Assembly: GCF_000423905.1 (NCBI RefSeq)
Contig: NZ_AUIW01000009.1
Span: 1-64,000, forward strand
Source of the DNA: Thermus antranikianii DSM 12462
GTDB lineage: Bacteria > Deinococcota > Deinococci > Deinococcales > Thermaceae
DNA length: 64,000 bases
Direction: 5' to 3'
The notes below the pieces were generated by a model. That model did not search any database and was not told where the DNA came from. It worked only from the letters and a program-made list of their open reading frames with translations. Position numbers and translations under genes: made by a program. Of the stretch, positions 14,691 through 22,811 are shown piece after piece; positions within the stretch are counted from its first letter, which is position 1, and every line of letters begins with the position of its first letter.

Positions 14691-15781
14691 GGCAGGGTGA
14701 AGCGGAAAACGCTTCCCCGGCCCAGCTGGCTTTCCACCCAGATCCTTCCCCCCATGGCTTCTACCAGGCTCTTAGCGATGGTGAGGCCCACTCCGGTTCC
14801 CCCGTCCTGACGGCTGCGGGAGGGGTCTATGCGGTAGAAGCGCTCAAAGATGCGGGGAAGGTGTTCCTCGGGGATGCCGGGCCCTGTATCCTCCACGCTG
14901 AAGACCACTGCCTGGCCTGCCCTTTCCACTCCAAGGGTTACCCTTCCTCCCTCTGGGGTGTGGCGGAGGGCGTTGGAAAGCAGGTTGGCGAGCACCTGGA
15001 GGGTCCGTTCCGCATCGGCCCAGACCCGGGGGAGAAAGGAGGGAGCCGCCACCTCCAGGGCCACGCCCTTGGCCTGGAAGGCGGGGCGGAAGCGTTCCGC
15101 CGCCTGTTCCAGGAGGCCTTTGGGGTCCAGGGGCTCGGGGTGAAGCTCCACGGCCCCCGATTCCACCTGGGAAACCAGGGAGAGATCCCGGATCAGCCGG
15201 CTCATGGCCCGCACTTCCTGCTGGATCCTTTCCGCTGCCTTTTCGGGCTCCATGACCCCGTCCGCCAGGGCCTCGGCGTAGGCTTGCAGGGCGGACAGGG
15301 GAGTCCTAAGCTCGTGGGCCACGGTGCCGATGAGCTCCACCCGGCTTTGTTCCACCCGTTCCAGAGCCTCGGCCAGGCGGTTGAAGTGAAGGGCCACCTC
15401 GCCGAGCTCGTCCCGTTCCAGGGGGGGAAGGCGAACCCGGTACTCCCCTTGGGCCATGCGGCGGCTTCCCTCGGCCAGAAGCCTGGCGGTGCGGGAGAAG
15501 CGCAGGCTGGCGAAGGAGGCGGAGAGGGCGGCCCCGGCCACGGACAAGGGGAGGGCGGCAAGGAGGGCGGTGGTGAGGGTGGAGCGGAGGCCTTCCTCGA
15601 GGTCCCGCCTTAAGGCCTCGCCCATCATGAGCCCGCCCATCATGGATAGGGCGTGGTACATGCGCTCCACATGCCCCCGGTAGAAGGAGGGGGCCAGGGT
15701 CTCCGCCAGGAGGAAGAAGAGGAACAGGGCCAGGAGGGCCACCAGAAGGTGGCTGAGGAAGAGCTTAGCGAAGAGGCGCAT
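14660..15781 (-). CDS. Sensor histidine kinase
   Basis: This 373-aa inner-membrane kinase has a first transmembrane segment (FLSHLLVALLALFLFFLLAE), a short periplasmic loop rich in His and Met (RGHVERMYHALSMMGGLMMGE), a second segment, and a HAMP-like linker (RRMAQGEYRVRLPP). The phospho-acceptor motif is GTVAHELRTPLSALQAY, and the ATP-binding boxes are NLLSNALRHTPEGG, VEDTGPGIP and GGTGVGLTIAKSLV. The Met/His-rich loop suggests it could sense copper or silver directly; that is inferred. The ATG at 15781 overlaps the response regulator by 17 bp, so they are coupled. A longer upstream start lies inside the regulator. Confidence 0.9.
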   Translation of the reverse strand: MRLFAKLFLSHLLVALLALFLFFLLAETLAPSFYRGHVERMYHALSMMGGLMMGEALRRDLEEGLRSTLTTALLAALPLSVAGAALSASFASLRFSRTARLLAEGSRRMAQGEYRVRLPPLERDELGEVALHFNRLAEALERVEQSRVELIGTVAHELRTPLSALQAYAEALADGVMEPEKAAERIQQEVRAMSRLIRDLSLVSQVESGAVELHPEPLDPKGLLEQAAERFRPAFQAKGVALEVAAPSFLPRVWADAERTLQVLANLLSNALRHTPEGGRVTLGVERAGQAVVFSVEDTGPGIPEEHLPRIFERFYRIDPSRSRQDGGTGVGLTIAKSLVEAMGGRIWVESQLGRGSVFRFTLPLYTGLMGKA

Positions 15782-16442
15782 CGGTTTCCCGGAAGCGGTA
15801 CCCCACTCCCCGTACCGTTTCAATGAACCGGGGGTTTTCCGGATCGTCCATGAGCTTTTTTCTCAAAGCAGCGATGTGCACGTCCACCACCCGGTCTATG
15901 CCCGGGAAGTCCGGTCCCCACACCTTTTCCAAGAGCCTTTCCCGGGTAAAGACCATGCCCGGGTGCTGGGCCAGGGTGAGGAGGAGGTCAAACTCCAGCT
16001 GGGAAAGGGGAAGGGGCTTGCCCTCCAGGTAGGCCTGCCGTTCCTTGGGAAGAAGGCGCAAGGGGCCATAGCAGAGCTCCTCCTTGAGGCCGGCCCGCCT
16101 TAGGAGGGCCTTGACCCGGGCCACCACCTCCTTGGGGCTGAAGGGCTTGACCACGTAGTCGTCGGCCCCTAGCTCCAGCCCCTTAACCCTTTCCTCCTCC
16201 TCCCCCCTGGCGGTCAGCATGAGGATGGGAAGCTCGGGCCTTTCCCGGCGCACCTCCTCCAGGACCTTGAAGCCGTCCAGCTTGGGCAGCATGAGGTCCA
16301 GGATGACGAGATCGGCCCGGGGAAAAAGCTCCAGGGCCTTTTCCCCATCCTGTGCCTCCAGCACCTCAAACCCAGCCCCCCTCAGGTAGGCCCCTAGGAC
16401 CTCGAGGAGGGCCGGGTCGTCGTCCACCAGGAGAACCCTCAT
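15765..16442 (-). CDS. OmpR/PhoB-family response regulator
   Basis: The 225-aa protein has a receiver domain with the acidic pocket LLVDDDPALLEVLG, the phosphorylated Asp in LVILDLMLPKLDGF, and the conserved Lys in YVVKPFSPKEV. The C-terminal winged helix includes RERLLEKVWGPDFPG and VDVHIAALRKKL followed by VRGVGYRF, typical of the OmpR family. It is cognate to the adjacent kinase. OmpR-type regulators bind direct repeats in 11-bp register upstream of the -10, which is the arrangement at five promoters in this island, including its own operon. That link is inferred. It overlaps the SHOCT gene by 4 bp. Confidence 0.93.
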   Translation of the reverse strand: MRVLLVDDDPALLEVLGAYLRGAGFEVLEAQDGEKALELFPRADLVILDLMLPKLDGFKVLEEVRRERPELPILMLTARGEEEERVKGLELGADDYVVKPFSPKEVVARVKALLRRAGLKEELCYGPLRLLPKERQAYLEGKPLPLSQLEFDLLLTLAQHPGMVFTRERLLEKVWGPDFPGIDRVVDVHIAALRKKLMDDPENPRFIETVRGVGYRFRETDAPLR

Positions 16443-16651
16443 GCGAGCTCACGCTTCATGCGCTCAAAGGTTTCCTTGTCGATCTCCCCCCGGGCGTACC
16501 GCTCCTTGAGGATCTCTAGGGCCCGGTCCCGGCGTTCCGGCACCAGGCTCCGAACCAGCCAATAGACGAAGAGGCCCAGGAGGACGAACCAGAGAAGCCC
16601 GAAGAGGGGCCCCCACCAACCCATGTACCCCCAGTTGCCGCACCACCACAT
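16439..16651 (-). CDS. Small SHOCT-domain membrane protein (copy 2)
   Basis: The 70-aa protein has a Trp/Gly-rich N-terminus (MWWCGNWGYMGWW), one transmembrane helix (LLWFVLLGLFVYWLVRSLV) and a C-terminal SHOCT motif, LKERYARGEIDKETFERMK. It is paralogous to the SHOCT protein at 11565-11810. The ATG at 16651 sits 8 nt after GGAGG; ATG and GTG codons further upstream are in frame but lie on or before that site. It is the first gene of the operon with the regulator and kinase, overlapping the regulator by ATGA. It could modulate the kinase in the membrane; this is inference from operon structure only. Confidence 0.75.
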   Translation of the reverse strand: MWWCGNWGYMGWWGPLFGLLWFVLLGLFVYWLVRSLVPERRDRALEILKERYARGEIDKETFERMKRELA

Positions 16652-16670
16652 ACCCATCACCTCCGGTTTC

Positions 16671-16704
16671 ACCTTAGCCGGGGCCGGTTAAGCCCCGGTT
16701 AAGC
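16671..16704 (-). promoter_or_regulatory. Copper-island box promoter for SHOCT-regulator-kinase operon
   Basis: On the minus strand GCTTAACCGGGGCTTAA (16704-16688) contains two GCTTAA half-sites in exact 11-bp register, followed by 11 bp and the -10 TAAGGT (16676-16671). It overlaps the last bases of copA. It implies that the two-component system regulates itself. Confidence 0.65.
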
Positions 16705-19063
16705 TCTTCGGTTGGAATCCCCTCAGCCTCAAGGAGTTGGTGAGCACGAAGAGGCTGGAGAGGCTCATGGCCCCGGCCGCCAGCATGGGGTTCAGAAGAA
16801 GCCCGGTGAAGGGGTAAAGAGCCCCGGCCGCCACCGGAATGAGGAGGATGTTGTAGGCATAAGCCCAGAAGAAGTTGAGGTAAATGGTCCTTAGGGTGCG
16901 CCGGGATAGGAGGATGGCGTGCACCAACCCTTCCAGGCTTGGCGAAAGCAGGATCACATCCCCGGCCTCCACCGCGATGTCCGTGCCCGTGGCCAGGGCG
17001 ATGCCCGCATCGGCCTGGGCCAAGGCGGCGGCGTCGTTGATGCCGTCCCCCACGAAGATCACCTTCCGCCCCTGGGTCTGGAGGTGCCGTATGGCCTCCA
17101 CCTTACCCTCAGGGCGCACCCCGGCCAGCACCTCCTCTATGCCCAAGGCCTCGGCCACCCGCCTGGCCGGGACGGGATGGTCCCCGGTGAGGAGGACGGG
17201 CTTGAGGCCCAGGGCCTTTAAAGCGGCCACCACCCTTCGCGCCTCGGGCTTGGGGGGGTCAAAGACCCCGAAGGCGGCCAAAAGCCTCTCCCCATCCGCC
17301 AGGTAAAGGGGAGTGTAGCCCTTTTGGGAAAGCTCCTGGGCCTCCTGGGGAAGGGCCACCTTGAGCCGCTCCATGAGGGCTGGACCCCCCAGGTAAAGCC
17401 TTCTTCCCTCCACCACTCCCTCGATGCCCTCCCCGGGCAGGGCCCGCACCCCTTCGGCCTCGGGCAGGTTGAGATCCTTGGCTGCCTCCAGAACCGCCTT
17501 GGCGATGGGGTGTTCGCTTCCCCGCTCCAAGGCGGCGGCGAGGCGCAAGGCCTCCTCAGGGCTTAGGGCGAACCCCAGGCGTTCCGTGAGGGTGGGCTTC
17601 CCTTGGGTCAGGGTCCCGGTTTTGTCCAGCACCACGGTATCCGCCCGGGCAAGGCCTTCGATGGCCTGGCCCTTGCGGAAAAGGAGGCCCATTCCCGCCG
17701 CCCTGCCCGTGGCCACGGCGATGGCCGCTGGGGTGGCGAGGCCCATGGCGCAGGGGCAGGCGATAAGGAGCACGGAAAGAAGGGCCACGAAGGCGTAGGA
17801 GAGGCCGGGCCCCAAAAGAAGCCAGAGGGCGAAGGTGATAAGGCCGATGAGGAGCACGATGGGCACGAAGACGCTGGCGATGCGGTCCGCCACCTCCTGG
17901 ACCCGGGGCTTGTAGGCCTGGGCTTCCTCCACCAGGCGGGCCATCTGGGCCAGGACCGTGGCCTCCCCCACCCGGCTTACCCGGATGAGGAGGGGACCTT
18001 CCCCGTTCACCGTTCCCCCCACCACCTCATCCCCGGGCTTCTTGGCCTTGGGGATGGGCTCCCCGGTGAGCATGGCCTCGTCCACATGGCTGAACCCCTC
18101 CACCACCACCCCATCTGCGGGGATGCGCTCCCCGGGAAGCACCCGCACCAGATCCCCGGGGATGAGGGCCTCGGCGGGGATTTCCCTTTCCTCCCCTTCC
18201 TGAACCACCCGGGCGGTTTTGGGCCTCAAGGCCAGGAGCTTGCGGATGGCCTCCGAGGCCTTCCCCTTGGCCTTTTCCTCCAGGTGCTTGCCCAAAAGGA
18301 TCAGGGCCAGGATCACCGCCCCCGCCTCGAGGTAGAGATGGCGGGCCTCCTCCGGGAAAAGGGTGGGAAAGAGCAGGACCAGAAAGGAGTAGAGGTAGGC
18401 GCTTCCTGCCCCCAGGGCCACCAGGGTGCTCATGCCCAGGGAACGGTGCCGGATCTCCGCCAGGGCCTGGCGGAAGAAGCGCCGGCCGGCGTAGAGGACG
18501 GGGAGGGCGGTGAGGGCTTGGAAAAGAGGAGGGAGGTGGGGAAGGGGAAGGAGCAGGGGCCCCATGGCTAGGAGAAGGGTGAGGAAGGCAAAGGGCAAGG
18601 CGATGAGGAGATCCAAGGGGTAAGCGGGGGCCGGTTTTTCCTCCTGGGTTACCTCTAGGGGCTCGTACCCTGCATCCCGGATGGCCTGGCGCAGGCGGGG
18701 AAGGGTCACGGTGTCCGGGAGGTACTCCACAAAGGCCTTCTCCGTGGCCAGGTTCACGTGGGCGGAAAGCACCCCGGGTAGCTTCTTCAAGGCCCTTTCC
18801 ACCCGGGCCACGCAGGCGGCGCAGGTCATGCCCCGGATGGGGATCTCCACCCGGGCCACCACTGGCTCGTAGCCGGCCTCCTCCACCTGCTTCAGGACCT
18901 CCTTGAGGTCTATCCCTTCCTGAAGGCGCAAAAAGGCTTCCTCGGTGGTGAGGTTGACCCGGGCCTCCTCCACCCCGGGGGCGCGCTTGAGCGCCCTTTC
19001 CACCCGCGCCACGCACGAGGCACAGGTCATGCCCTTTACCCCTACCTTCACTTCCAGTGCCAT
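16688..19063 (-). CDS. copA: Copper-exporting P1B-type ATPase CopA
   Basis: CopA pumps Cu(I) from the cytoplasm to the periplasm. The 791-aa protein has two N-terminal heavy-metal domains (GMTCASC near residue 15 and GMTCAAC near residue 81), about eight transmembrane helices with the CPC motif in [15 protein letters not shown], the phosphorylation motif [14 protein letters not shown], and [10 protein letters not shown]. It is the third gene of copZ-csoR-copA, but a 85-bp gap holding an inverted repeat separates it from csoR. Presumed control is by CsoR at the copZ promoter. It is the CPC counterpart of the CPH pump at the other end of the island. Confidence 0.96.
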   Translation of the reverse strand: MALEVKVGVKGMTCASCVARVERALKRAPGVEEARVNLTTEEAFLRLQEGIDLKEVLKQVEEAGYEPVVARVEIPIRGMTCAACVARVERALKKLPGVLSAHVNLATEKAFVEYLPDTVTLPRLRQAIRDAGYEPLEVTQEEKPAPAYPLDLLIALPFAFLTLLLAMGPLLLPLPHLPPLFQALTALPVLYAGRRFFRQALAEIRHRSLGMSTLVALGAGSAYLYSFLVLLFPTLFPEEARHLYLEAGAVILALILLGKHLEEKAKGKASEAIRKLLALRPKTARVVQEGEEREIPAEALIPGDLVRVLPGERIPADGVVVEGFSHVDEAMLTGEPIPKAKKPGDEVVGGTVNGEGPLLIRVSRVGEATVLAQMARLVEEAQAYKPRVQEVADRIASVFVPIVLLIGLITFALWLLLGPGLSYAFVALLSVLLIACPCAMGLATPAAIAVATGRAAGMGLLFRKGQAIEGLARADTVVLDKTGTLTQGKPTLTERLGFALSPEEALRLAAALERGSEHPIAKAVLEAAKDLNLPEAEGVRALPGEGIEGVVEGRRLYLGGPALMERLKVALPQEAQELSQKGYTPLYLADGERLLAAFGVFDPPKPEARRVVAALKALGLKPVLLTGDHPVPARRVAEALGIEEVLAGVRPEGKVEAIRHLQTQGRKVIFVGDGINDAAALAQADAGIALATGTDIAVEAGDVILLSPSLEGLVHAILLSRRTLRTIYLNFFWAYAYNILLIPVAAGALYPFTGLLLNPMLAAGAMSLSSLFVLTNSLRLRGFQPKSLTGA

Positions 19064-19125
19064 AGCCTCATACCCCCTGGCGGAAACCCTTTGCTTTCCA
19101 CGGGCTGGTGTGTCCTTGGGCCTCT

Positions 19126-19149
19126 ATCCCACCCTGGACCGGGTGGGAT
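19126..19149. repeat. Perfect inverted repeat between csoR and copA
   Basis: ATCCCACCC (19126-19134) and GGGTGGGAT (19141-19149) form a perfect 9-bp dyad with a 6-nt loop, abutting the csoR stop. It could act as a partial terminator that lowers copA expression or as a second CsoR site; it resembles the copZ operator in its CCCACCC/GGGTGGG core. No T-run follows. The 85-bp gap also holds ATACCCCCT at 19070-19078, a CsoR half-site-like string. Confidence 0.5.
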
Positions 19150-19433
19150 CAACGGTACTTGAGGGCCTCCATCAGTTCCTCCACGATTTCCTCCACGTCC
19201 CCCCGCTCGTGGGCGGTGGCCACGTGGTCCCTGAGGTGGGCCCTTAGGACCATCTCCCCCACCCGGTCCAGGGCACCCTCCACCGCCTTGAGTTGCTTCA
19301 GCACGTCCACGCAGTAGACGTGGGGATCCTCCAGCATGCGCAGGATGCCCTCGAGGTGGCCCTTGGCGGAGAGGAGGCGCCTTTTGGCCTCTTCCCGCAC
19401 CTTGGGGTCCAGGTGGAGGGGGTGGCGGGGCAC
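19149..19433 (-). CDS. csoR: Copper-sensing repressor CsoR
   Basis: CsoR represses copper-efflux genes until Cu(I) binds. The 94-aa all-helical protein has the family core AKRRLLSAKGHLEGILRML and LKQLKAVEGALDRVG. The metal ligands are Cys41, His66 and His70, the C-H-H set described for T. thermophilus CsoR rather than the C-H-C of other bacteria. It lies between copZ and copA, and the presumed operator is the dyad at 19658-19675. The GTG/ATG choice is not in doubt: the ATG at 19433 is 9 bp after the copZ stop. Confidence 0.95.
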   Translation of the reverse strand: MPRHPLHLDPKVREEAKRRLLSAKGHLEGILRMLEDPHVYCVDVLKQLKAVEGALDRVGEMVLRAHLRDHVATAHERGDVEEIVEELMEALKYR

Positions 19434-19442
19434 AGGGCCTCC

Positions 19443-19643
19443 TTAGCCCGCCAGGACAGCCCGGTACCCTTCCTCTTCCACCGCCCGGATCAGGGCCTCG
19501 GGGTCCGCCTTGCCCTCCACCAGGGCCTCGGCCCGTTCCAGGCTCACCTCGGCCTTCTCCACCCCAGGCACCTTCATGAGGGCCTTCTTGACCGCCATCA
19601 CGCAGTGGTTGCAGGTCATGCCTTCTACCTTGAGCTTCAGCAT
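19443..19643 (-). CDS. copZ: Copper chaperone CopZ
   Basis: CopZ carries Cu(I) in the cytoplasm to CopA and to CsoR. The 66-aa protein is a single heavy-metal-associated domain with VEGMTCNHCVMAVKKAL near the N-terminus, the two cysteines at residues 11 and 14. The ATG at 19643 follows GGGAGGTG. An upstream extension of 28 codons is non-conserved-looking and crosses the operator, so it is rejected. It is the first gene of the copZ-csoR-copA operon. Confidence 0.94.
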   Translation of the reverse strand: MLKLKVEGMTCNHCVMAVKKALMKVPGVEKAEVSLERAEALVEGKADPEALIRAVEEEGYRAVLAG

Positions 19644-19657
19644 CCTCGCACCTCCCC

Positions 19658-19675
19658 CCACCCCAGGTGGGGTGG
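19658..19675. promoter_or_regulatory. Presumed CsoR operator
   Basis: CCACCCCA (19658-19665) and TGGGGTGG (19668-19675) form an 8-bp dyad with a 2-bp centre. It sits at the expected transcription start of copZ, where binding would block RNA polymerase. Assignment to CsoR follows from the operon content and the G-tract dyads known for this family. Confidence 0.7.
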
Positions 19676-19683
19676 GTACTCTC

Positions 19684-19712
19684 ACCCTAGCGCTTCTTCC
19701 ACCTACCGTCAA
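19684..19712 (-). promoter_or_regulatory. copZ-csoR-copA promoter
   Basis: On the minus strand TTGACG (19712-19707), a 17-bp spacer and TAGGGT (19689-19684). Transcription should start near 19677, inside the operator dyad. Unlike the five box promoters of this island it has a good -35. Confidence 0.75.
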
Positions 19713-19717
19713 GGACA

Positions 19718-19744
19718 AAGGCCCCAAGGAAGACTTGGGGCCTT
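19718..19744 (-). terminator. Terminator of the suf operon
   Basis: AAGGCCCCAA (19718-19727) and TTGGGGCCTT (19735-19744) form a perfect 10-bp stem with a 7-nt loop, 17 bp past the Rieske gene stop. On the minus strand the stem ends in CTT then TGTCCTT. It separates the suf operon from the copZ promoter. Confidence 0.75.
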
Positions 19745-19761
19745 GCGGACGGGATGAGCGT

Positions 19762-20064
19762 TTAGAGGTCCAGGAGGATGGTATCCCCCTCCAGCTTGGC
19801 GGGGAAGACCTTGACGGGCCTGGGGGCGGGAAGGGTCTGCCGGCCTGTTTTCAGATCGAAGCGGGCCCCGTGCCGGGGGCAGACGATCTGGCCGTCTTCC
19901 ACATCCCCCTCGTGGAGGGGGCCGTCGTCGTGGGTGCAGATGTCCTCCAGGGCGAAGACCTCCTCCCCGGTGTAGAGGAGGAGGATGGGCTTCCGGTGCT
20001 CGGGCCTTTTGACCACCAGCCTGCCGTTTTCCAGATCGCCCAGCTTGGCCACCGGGGTCCACAT
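19762..20064 (-). CDS. Rieske [2Fe-2S] ferredoxin-like protein
   Basis: The 100-aa protein has the Rieske ligand set Cys43-x-His45 (CTHDDGPL) and Cys62-x-x-His65 (VCPRHGARFD), which coordinates a [2Fe-2S] cluster. It lacks a membrane anchor, so it is a soluble electron carrier like the small ferredoxin subunits of dioxygenases. No oxygenase partner is nearby. It is the last gene of sufC-sufB-sufD-Rieske, 5 bp after sufD, so it may supply electrons for cluster assembly; that role is inferred from the operon. The hairpin that follows ends the transcript. Confidence 0.9.
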   Translation of the reverse strand: MWTPVAKLGDLENGRLVVKRPEHRKPILLLYTGEEVFALEDICTHDDGPLHEGDVEDGQIVCPRHGARFDLKTGRQTLPAPRPVKVFPAKLEGDTILLDL

Positions 20065-20069
20065 GGCCT

Positions 20070-21362
20070 TCAGATTCTAACCTTTTCCTCGATCACCGCC
20101 TCGAGGTGAGCCCTTAAGGCCTTGAGGGGAATGCGGTTAAGAACGTCCGCCAGGTGGGCCTTGACCAAGAGCTCCTGGGCAAGGCTACGGGGCAGGCCCC
20201 GGGACTGCAGGTAGAAGAGTTGCATCTCGTCCACAGGGGCGGTGGTGCTGCCGTGGGTGCAACGCACGTCGTTGGCCCCGATCTCCAGCTGGGGGATGGA
20301 GTCCACCCGGGCGGTGGGGGAGAGGATGAGGTTGCGGTTGGCCTGGTAGGCGTCGGTCTTCTGGGCTCCCCGCTCCAGCTTGATGAGGCCGGAAAAGACC
20401 GCCCGGGCCTCGTCCTTCACCGCCCCCTTGTAGAGGAGGTCGCTTCGGGTGTGGTGCTCCACGTGGTGCTGCAGGGTGTAGTGGTCGAAGTGTTGGAGGC
20501 CGTGGCCGAAGTAAAGCCCCAGCATCTCGCTTTCCGCTCCTGGGCCCAATAGCTCCGAGGCCACCTCGCTCCTGGCGTAGCGCCCGCCCAGGTTCACCAC
20601 CAGGTCGTTTAAGGCGGCATCCCGCTCCAGCAGGGCCCTTTGCCGGTGGAAGTGCCAGACCCCGTCGCCCAGGGTTTGCACGTGGGCGTGGCGCAGCCGG
20701 GCTCCAGGCCTCAAGACCATCTCCGTGGCGGAGAGGTGCAGGGTGGGGGGGAGGTCCAAGGAGAGGTACTCCTCGATGTAGGCGGCCTTGGCGTTGTCCT
20801 CCAGGAAGATGAGGCTCCGGCCCGCCGAGGCCTTGCCCCCTTCCAGCACCTTGAAGACCCCGAGGGGCTTTTCCACCTCGAGCCCCGCGGGCACGTAGAG
20901 GAAGGCCCCGTGGGTGAAGAAGGCGGAGTTTTCCGCGGCGAACTTGTCCTCCACGTAGACCCCCCGGAAGAGGGTAGCCTCCACCTTACCGGGGTGGGTC
21001 TTCAAGGCCTCGGCCAGGCTAGTGAAGACCAGGCCCTTGGCGGAAAGCTCCTCCGGCACCTCGGCGTAAACCAAATCCGGGCCCACGAAGACCAGAAAGC
21101 CCGAAACATCGGTCTTCTCCAGGCGGCGCTTCACCAGTTCGGGAAGCCCGTCCCGGGAAAGCCTGCGCCCCTTGGGGGTTTCCACCTCTTGTTCCAAGGG
21201 GGCTTCGGAGAGATCCGTGTAGCGCCAGGCCTCGTCCTTCTTGCTGGGGTAGGGGAGGCGGGCGAAGGCCTCGAGGGCCTTTAGCCTTTTCTCCAGCACC
21301 CAGCCCGGCTCCTTTAGGGCCCGGGAGATGGCTTCCACCTGCGTTTTGTCCAGTACCTGCAT
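20070..21362 (-). CDS. sufD: Fe-S cluster assembly protein SufD
   Basis: SufD pairs with SufB in the SufBC2D scaffold that builds Fe-S clusters. The 430-aa protein has the SufBD beta-helix region and the family's C-terminal block with the pattern CTHGSTTAPVDEMQLFYLQ and RSLAQELLVKAHLADVL. An N-terminal helical domain (AISRALKEPGWVLEKR) precedes it. It is third in sufC-sufB-sufD-Rieske, with a 42-bp gap from sufB. The ATG at 21362 begins MQVLDKTQVEAI, and it follows AGGAGG. Confidence 0.95.
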   Translation of the reverse strand: MQVLDKTQVEAISRALKEPGWVLEKRLKALEAFARLPYPSKKDEAWRYTDLSEAPLEQEVETPKGRRLSRDGLPELVKRRLEKTDVSGFLVFVGPDLVYAEVPEELSAKGLVFTSLAEALKTHPGKVEATLFRGVYVEDKFAAENSAFFTHGAFLYVPAGLEVEKPLGVFKVLEGGKASAGRSLIFLEDNAKAAYIEEYLSLDLPPTLHLSATEMVLRPGARLRHAHVQTLGDGVWHFHRQRALLERDAALNDLVVNLGGRYARSEVASELLGPGAESEMLGLYFGHGLQHFDHYTLQHHVEHHTRSDLLYKGAVKDEARAVFSGLIKLERGAQKTDAYQANRNLILSPTARVDSIPQLEIGANDVRCTHGSTTAPVDEMQLFYLQSRGLPRSLAQELLVKAHLADVLNRIPLKALRAHLEAVIEEKVRI

Positions 21363-21404
21363 GAATCCTCCTAGCGCAAAGGTTAAGACCCTTGACGGAA
21401 GCCC

Positions 21405-22811
21405 TTAGCCTACGGAGCCCTCCATCTCCAGCTCGATGAGCCGGTTCAGCTCCACCGCGTATTCCAGCGGCAGCTCCTTGGCGATGGGCTCGATGAAGCC
21501 CCGCACGATGAGGGCTGCGGCCTCATCCTCCTTGAGGCCCCGGGTCTGCAGGTAGAAGATCTGCTCGTCGTTGATCTTGGACACCGTGGCCTCGTGGCCC
21601 ACGTGGGCGGTGTCCTCCTCGATCTCGATGTAGGGGTAGGTGTCGGTGCGGCTCTCCGGGTCGATGAGAAGGGCGTCGCACTCCACATTGGCCTTGGCAC
21701 CCCTAGCCCCTTCCAGCACCTTCACCAGGCCCCGGTAGCTGGCCCGGCCCTCCCCCTTGGAGATGCTCTTGGAGACGATGGTGCCCGAGGTGTGGGGGGC
21801 TGCCAGGATGATCTTGGCCCCGGTGTCCTGGTGCTGGCCGGTCTTGGCAAAGGCGATGGAGAGGATTTCCGTGCGGGCCCCGGGCTCCAGGAGGTAGCTG
21901 GAGGGGTACTTCATGGTGACCTTGGAGCCCAGGTTGCCGTCCAGCCACTCGTGGAAGGCATCCCCGTAGACCAGGGCCCGTTGGGTCACCAGGTTGTACA
22001 TGTTGGTGGACCAGTTCTGGATGGTGGTGTAGCGGCTCCTGGCCCCCCGCTTCACCACGATCTCGATGACCCCGGTGTGGAGGCTTTCCGTGGAGTACAT
22101 GGGGGCGGTGCAGCCCTCGATGTAATGCACCTCGGCCCCCTCGTCCACGATGATCAGGGTCCGCTCAAACTGGCCGAACTCGGGGGTGTTGACCCGGAAG
22201 TAGGCCTGCAGGGGAAGCTCCACCTTTACCCCGGGGGGAATGTAGACGAAGGAGCCCCCGGACCAGGCGGCGGAGTTCAGGGCGGCGAACTTGTTGTCCT
22301 CCGGGGGGACCACCTTGGCGAAGTACTCCTTGAAGAGGTCCTCGTACTTCTTCATCCCCTCCTCGATGGCCACGAAGATGACCCCCTGCCGCTCCAGCTC
22401 CTCCCTGACCCGGTGGTAGACCATCTCCGAGTCGTACTGGGCTCCCACCCCGGCGAGCACCTTGCGCTCGGCCTCGGGGATGCCCAGGCGCTCGTAGGTC
22501 CGGCGGATCTCCTCCGGGATCTCCTCCCAGCTCTTGGCGTCCCTCACCTCTGCGGGCTTCACGTAGTAGACCAGGTTGTCCAGGTCCAGGCCCGAGAGGT
22601 CCGGGCCCCAGGTGGGCATGGGCTTTTTCTGGAAGATTTCCAAAGCCCGCAGGCGGAACTTCAGCATCCACTCGGGCTCCCCCTTGTGGTAGCTGATGGC
22701 CTCGATCACCCTCCGGGTGAGGCCCCGCTCGGCCACGAAGACCGGCTTGACCTCGTCCACGAAGTGGTATTTGTACTCTTCGCCCAGCGCCCTAAGATCT
22801 ACCTCGCTCAT
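21405..22811 (-). CDS. sufB: Fe-S cluster assembly protein SufB
   Basis: SufB is the scaffold subunit on which sulfur from SufU/SufS and iron are assembled. The 468-aa protein has [13 protein letters not shown] at the N-terminus, the conserved [13 protein letters not shown] with its cysteine, [17 protein letters not shown], and [19 protein letters not shown], all typical of SufB. The ATG at 22811 overlaps the sufC stop (ATGA) and follows GGAGGG, so the two genes are translationally coupled. Ten extra codons upstream are in frame but lie inside sufC. Confidence 0.96.
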   Translation of the reverse strand: MSEVDLRALGEEYKYHFVDEVKPVFVAERGLTRRVIEAISYHKGEPEWMLKFRLRALEIFQKKPMPTWGPDLSGLDLDNLVYYVKPAEVRDAKSWEEIPEEIRRTYERLGIPEAERKVLAGVGAQYDSEMVYHRVREELERQGVIFVAIEEGMKKYEDLFKEYFAKVVPPEDNKFAALNSAAWSGGSFVYIPPGVKVELPLQAYFRVNTPEFGQFERTLIIVDEGAEVHYIEGCTAPMYSTESLHTGVIEIVVKRGARSRYTTIQNWSTNMYNLVTQRALVYGDAFHEWLDGNLGSKVTMKYPSSYLLEPGARTEILSIAFAKTGQHQDTGAKIILAAPHTSGTIVSKSISKGEGRASYRGLVKVLEGARGAKANVECDALLIDPESRTDTYPYIEIEEDTAHVGHEATVSKINDEQIFYLQTRGLKEDEAAALIVRGFIEPIAKELPLEYAVELNRLIELEMEGSVG

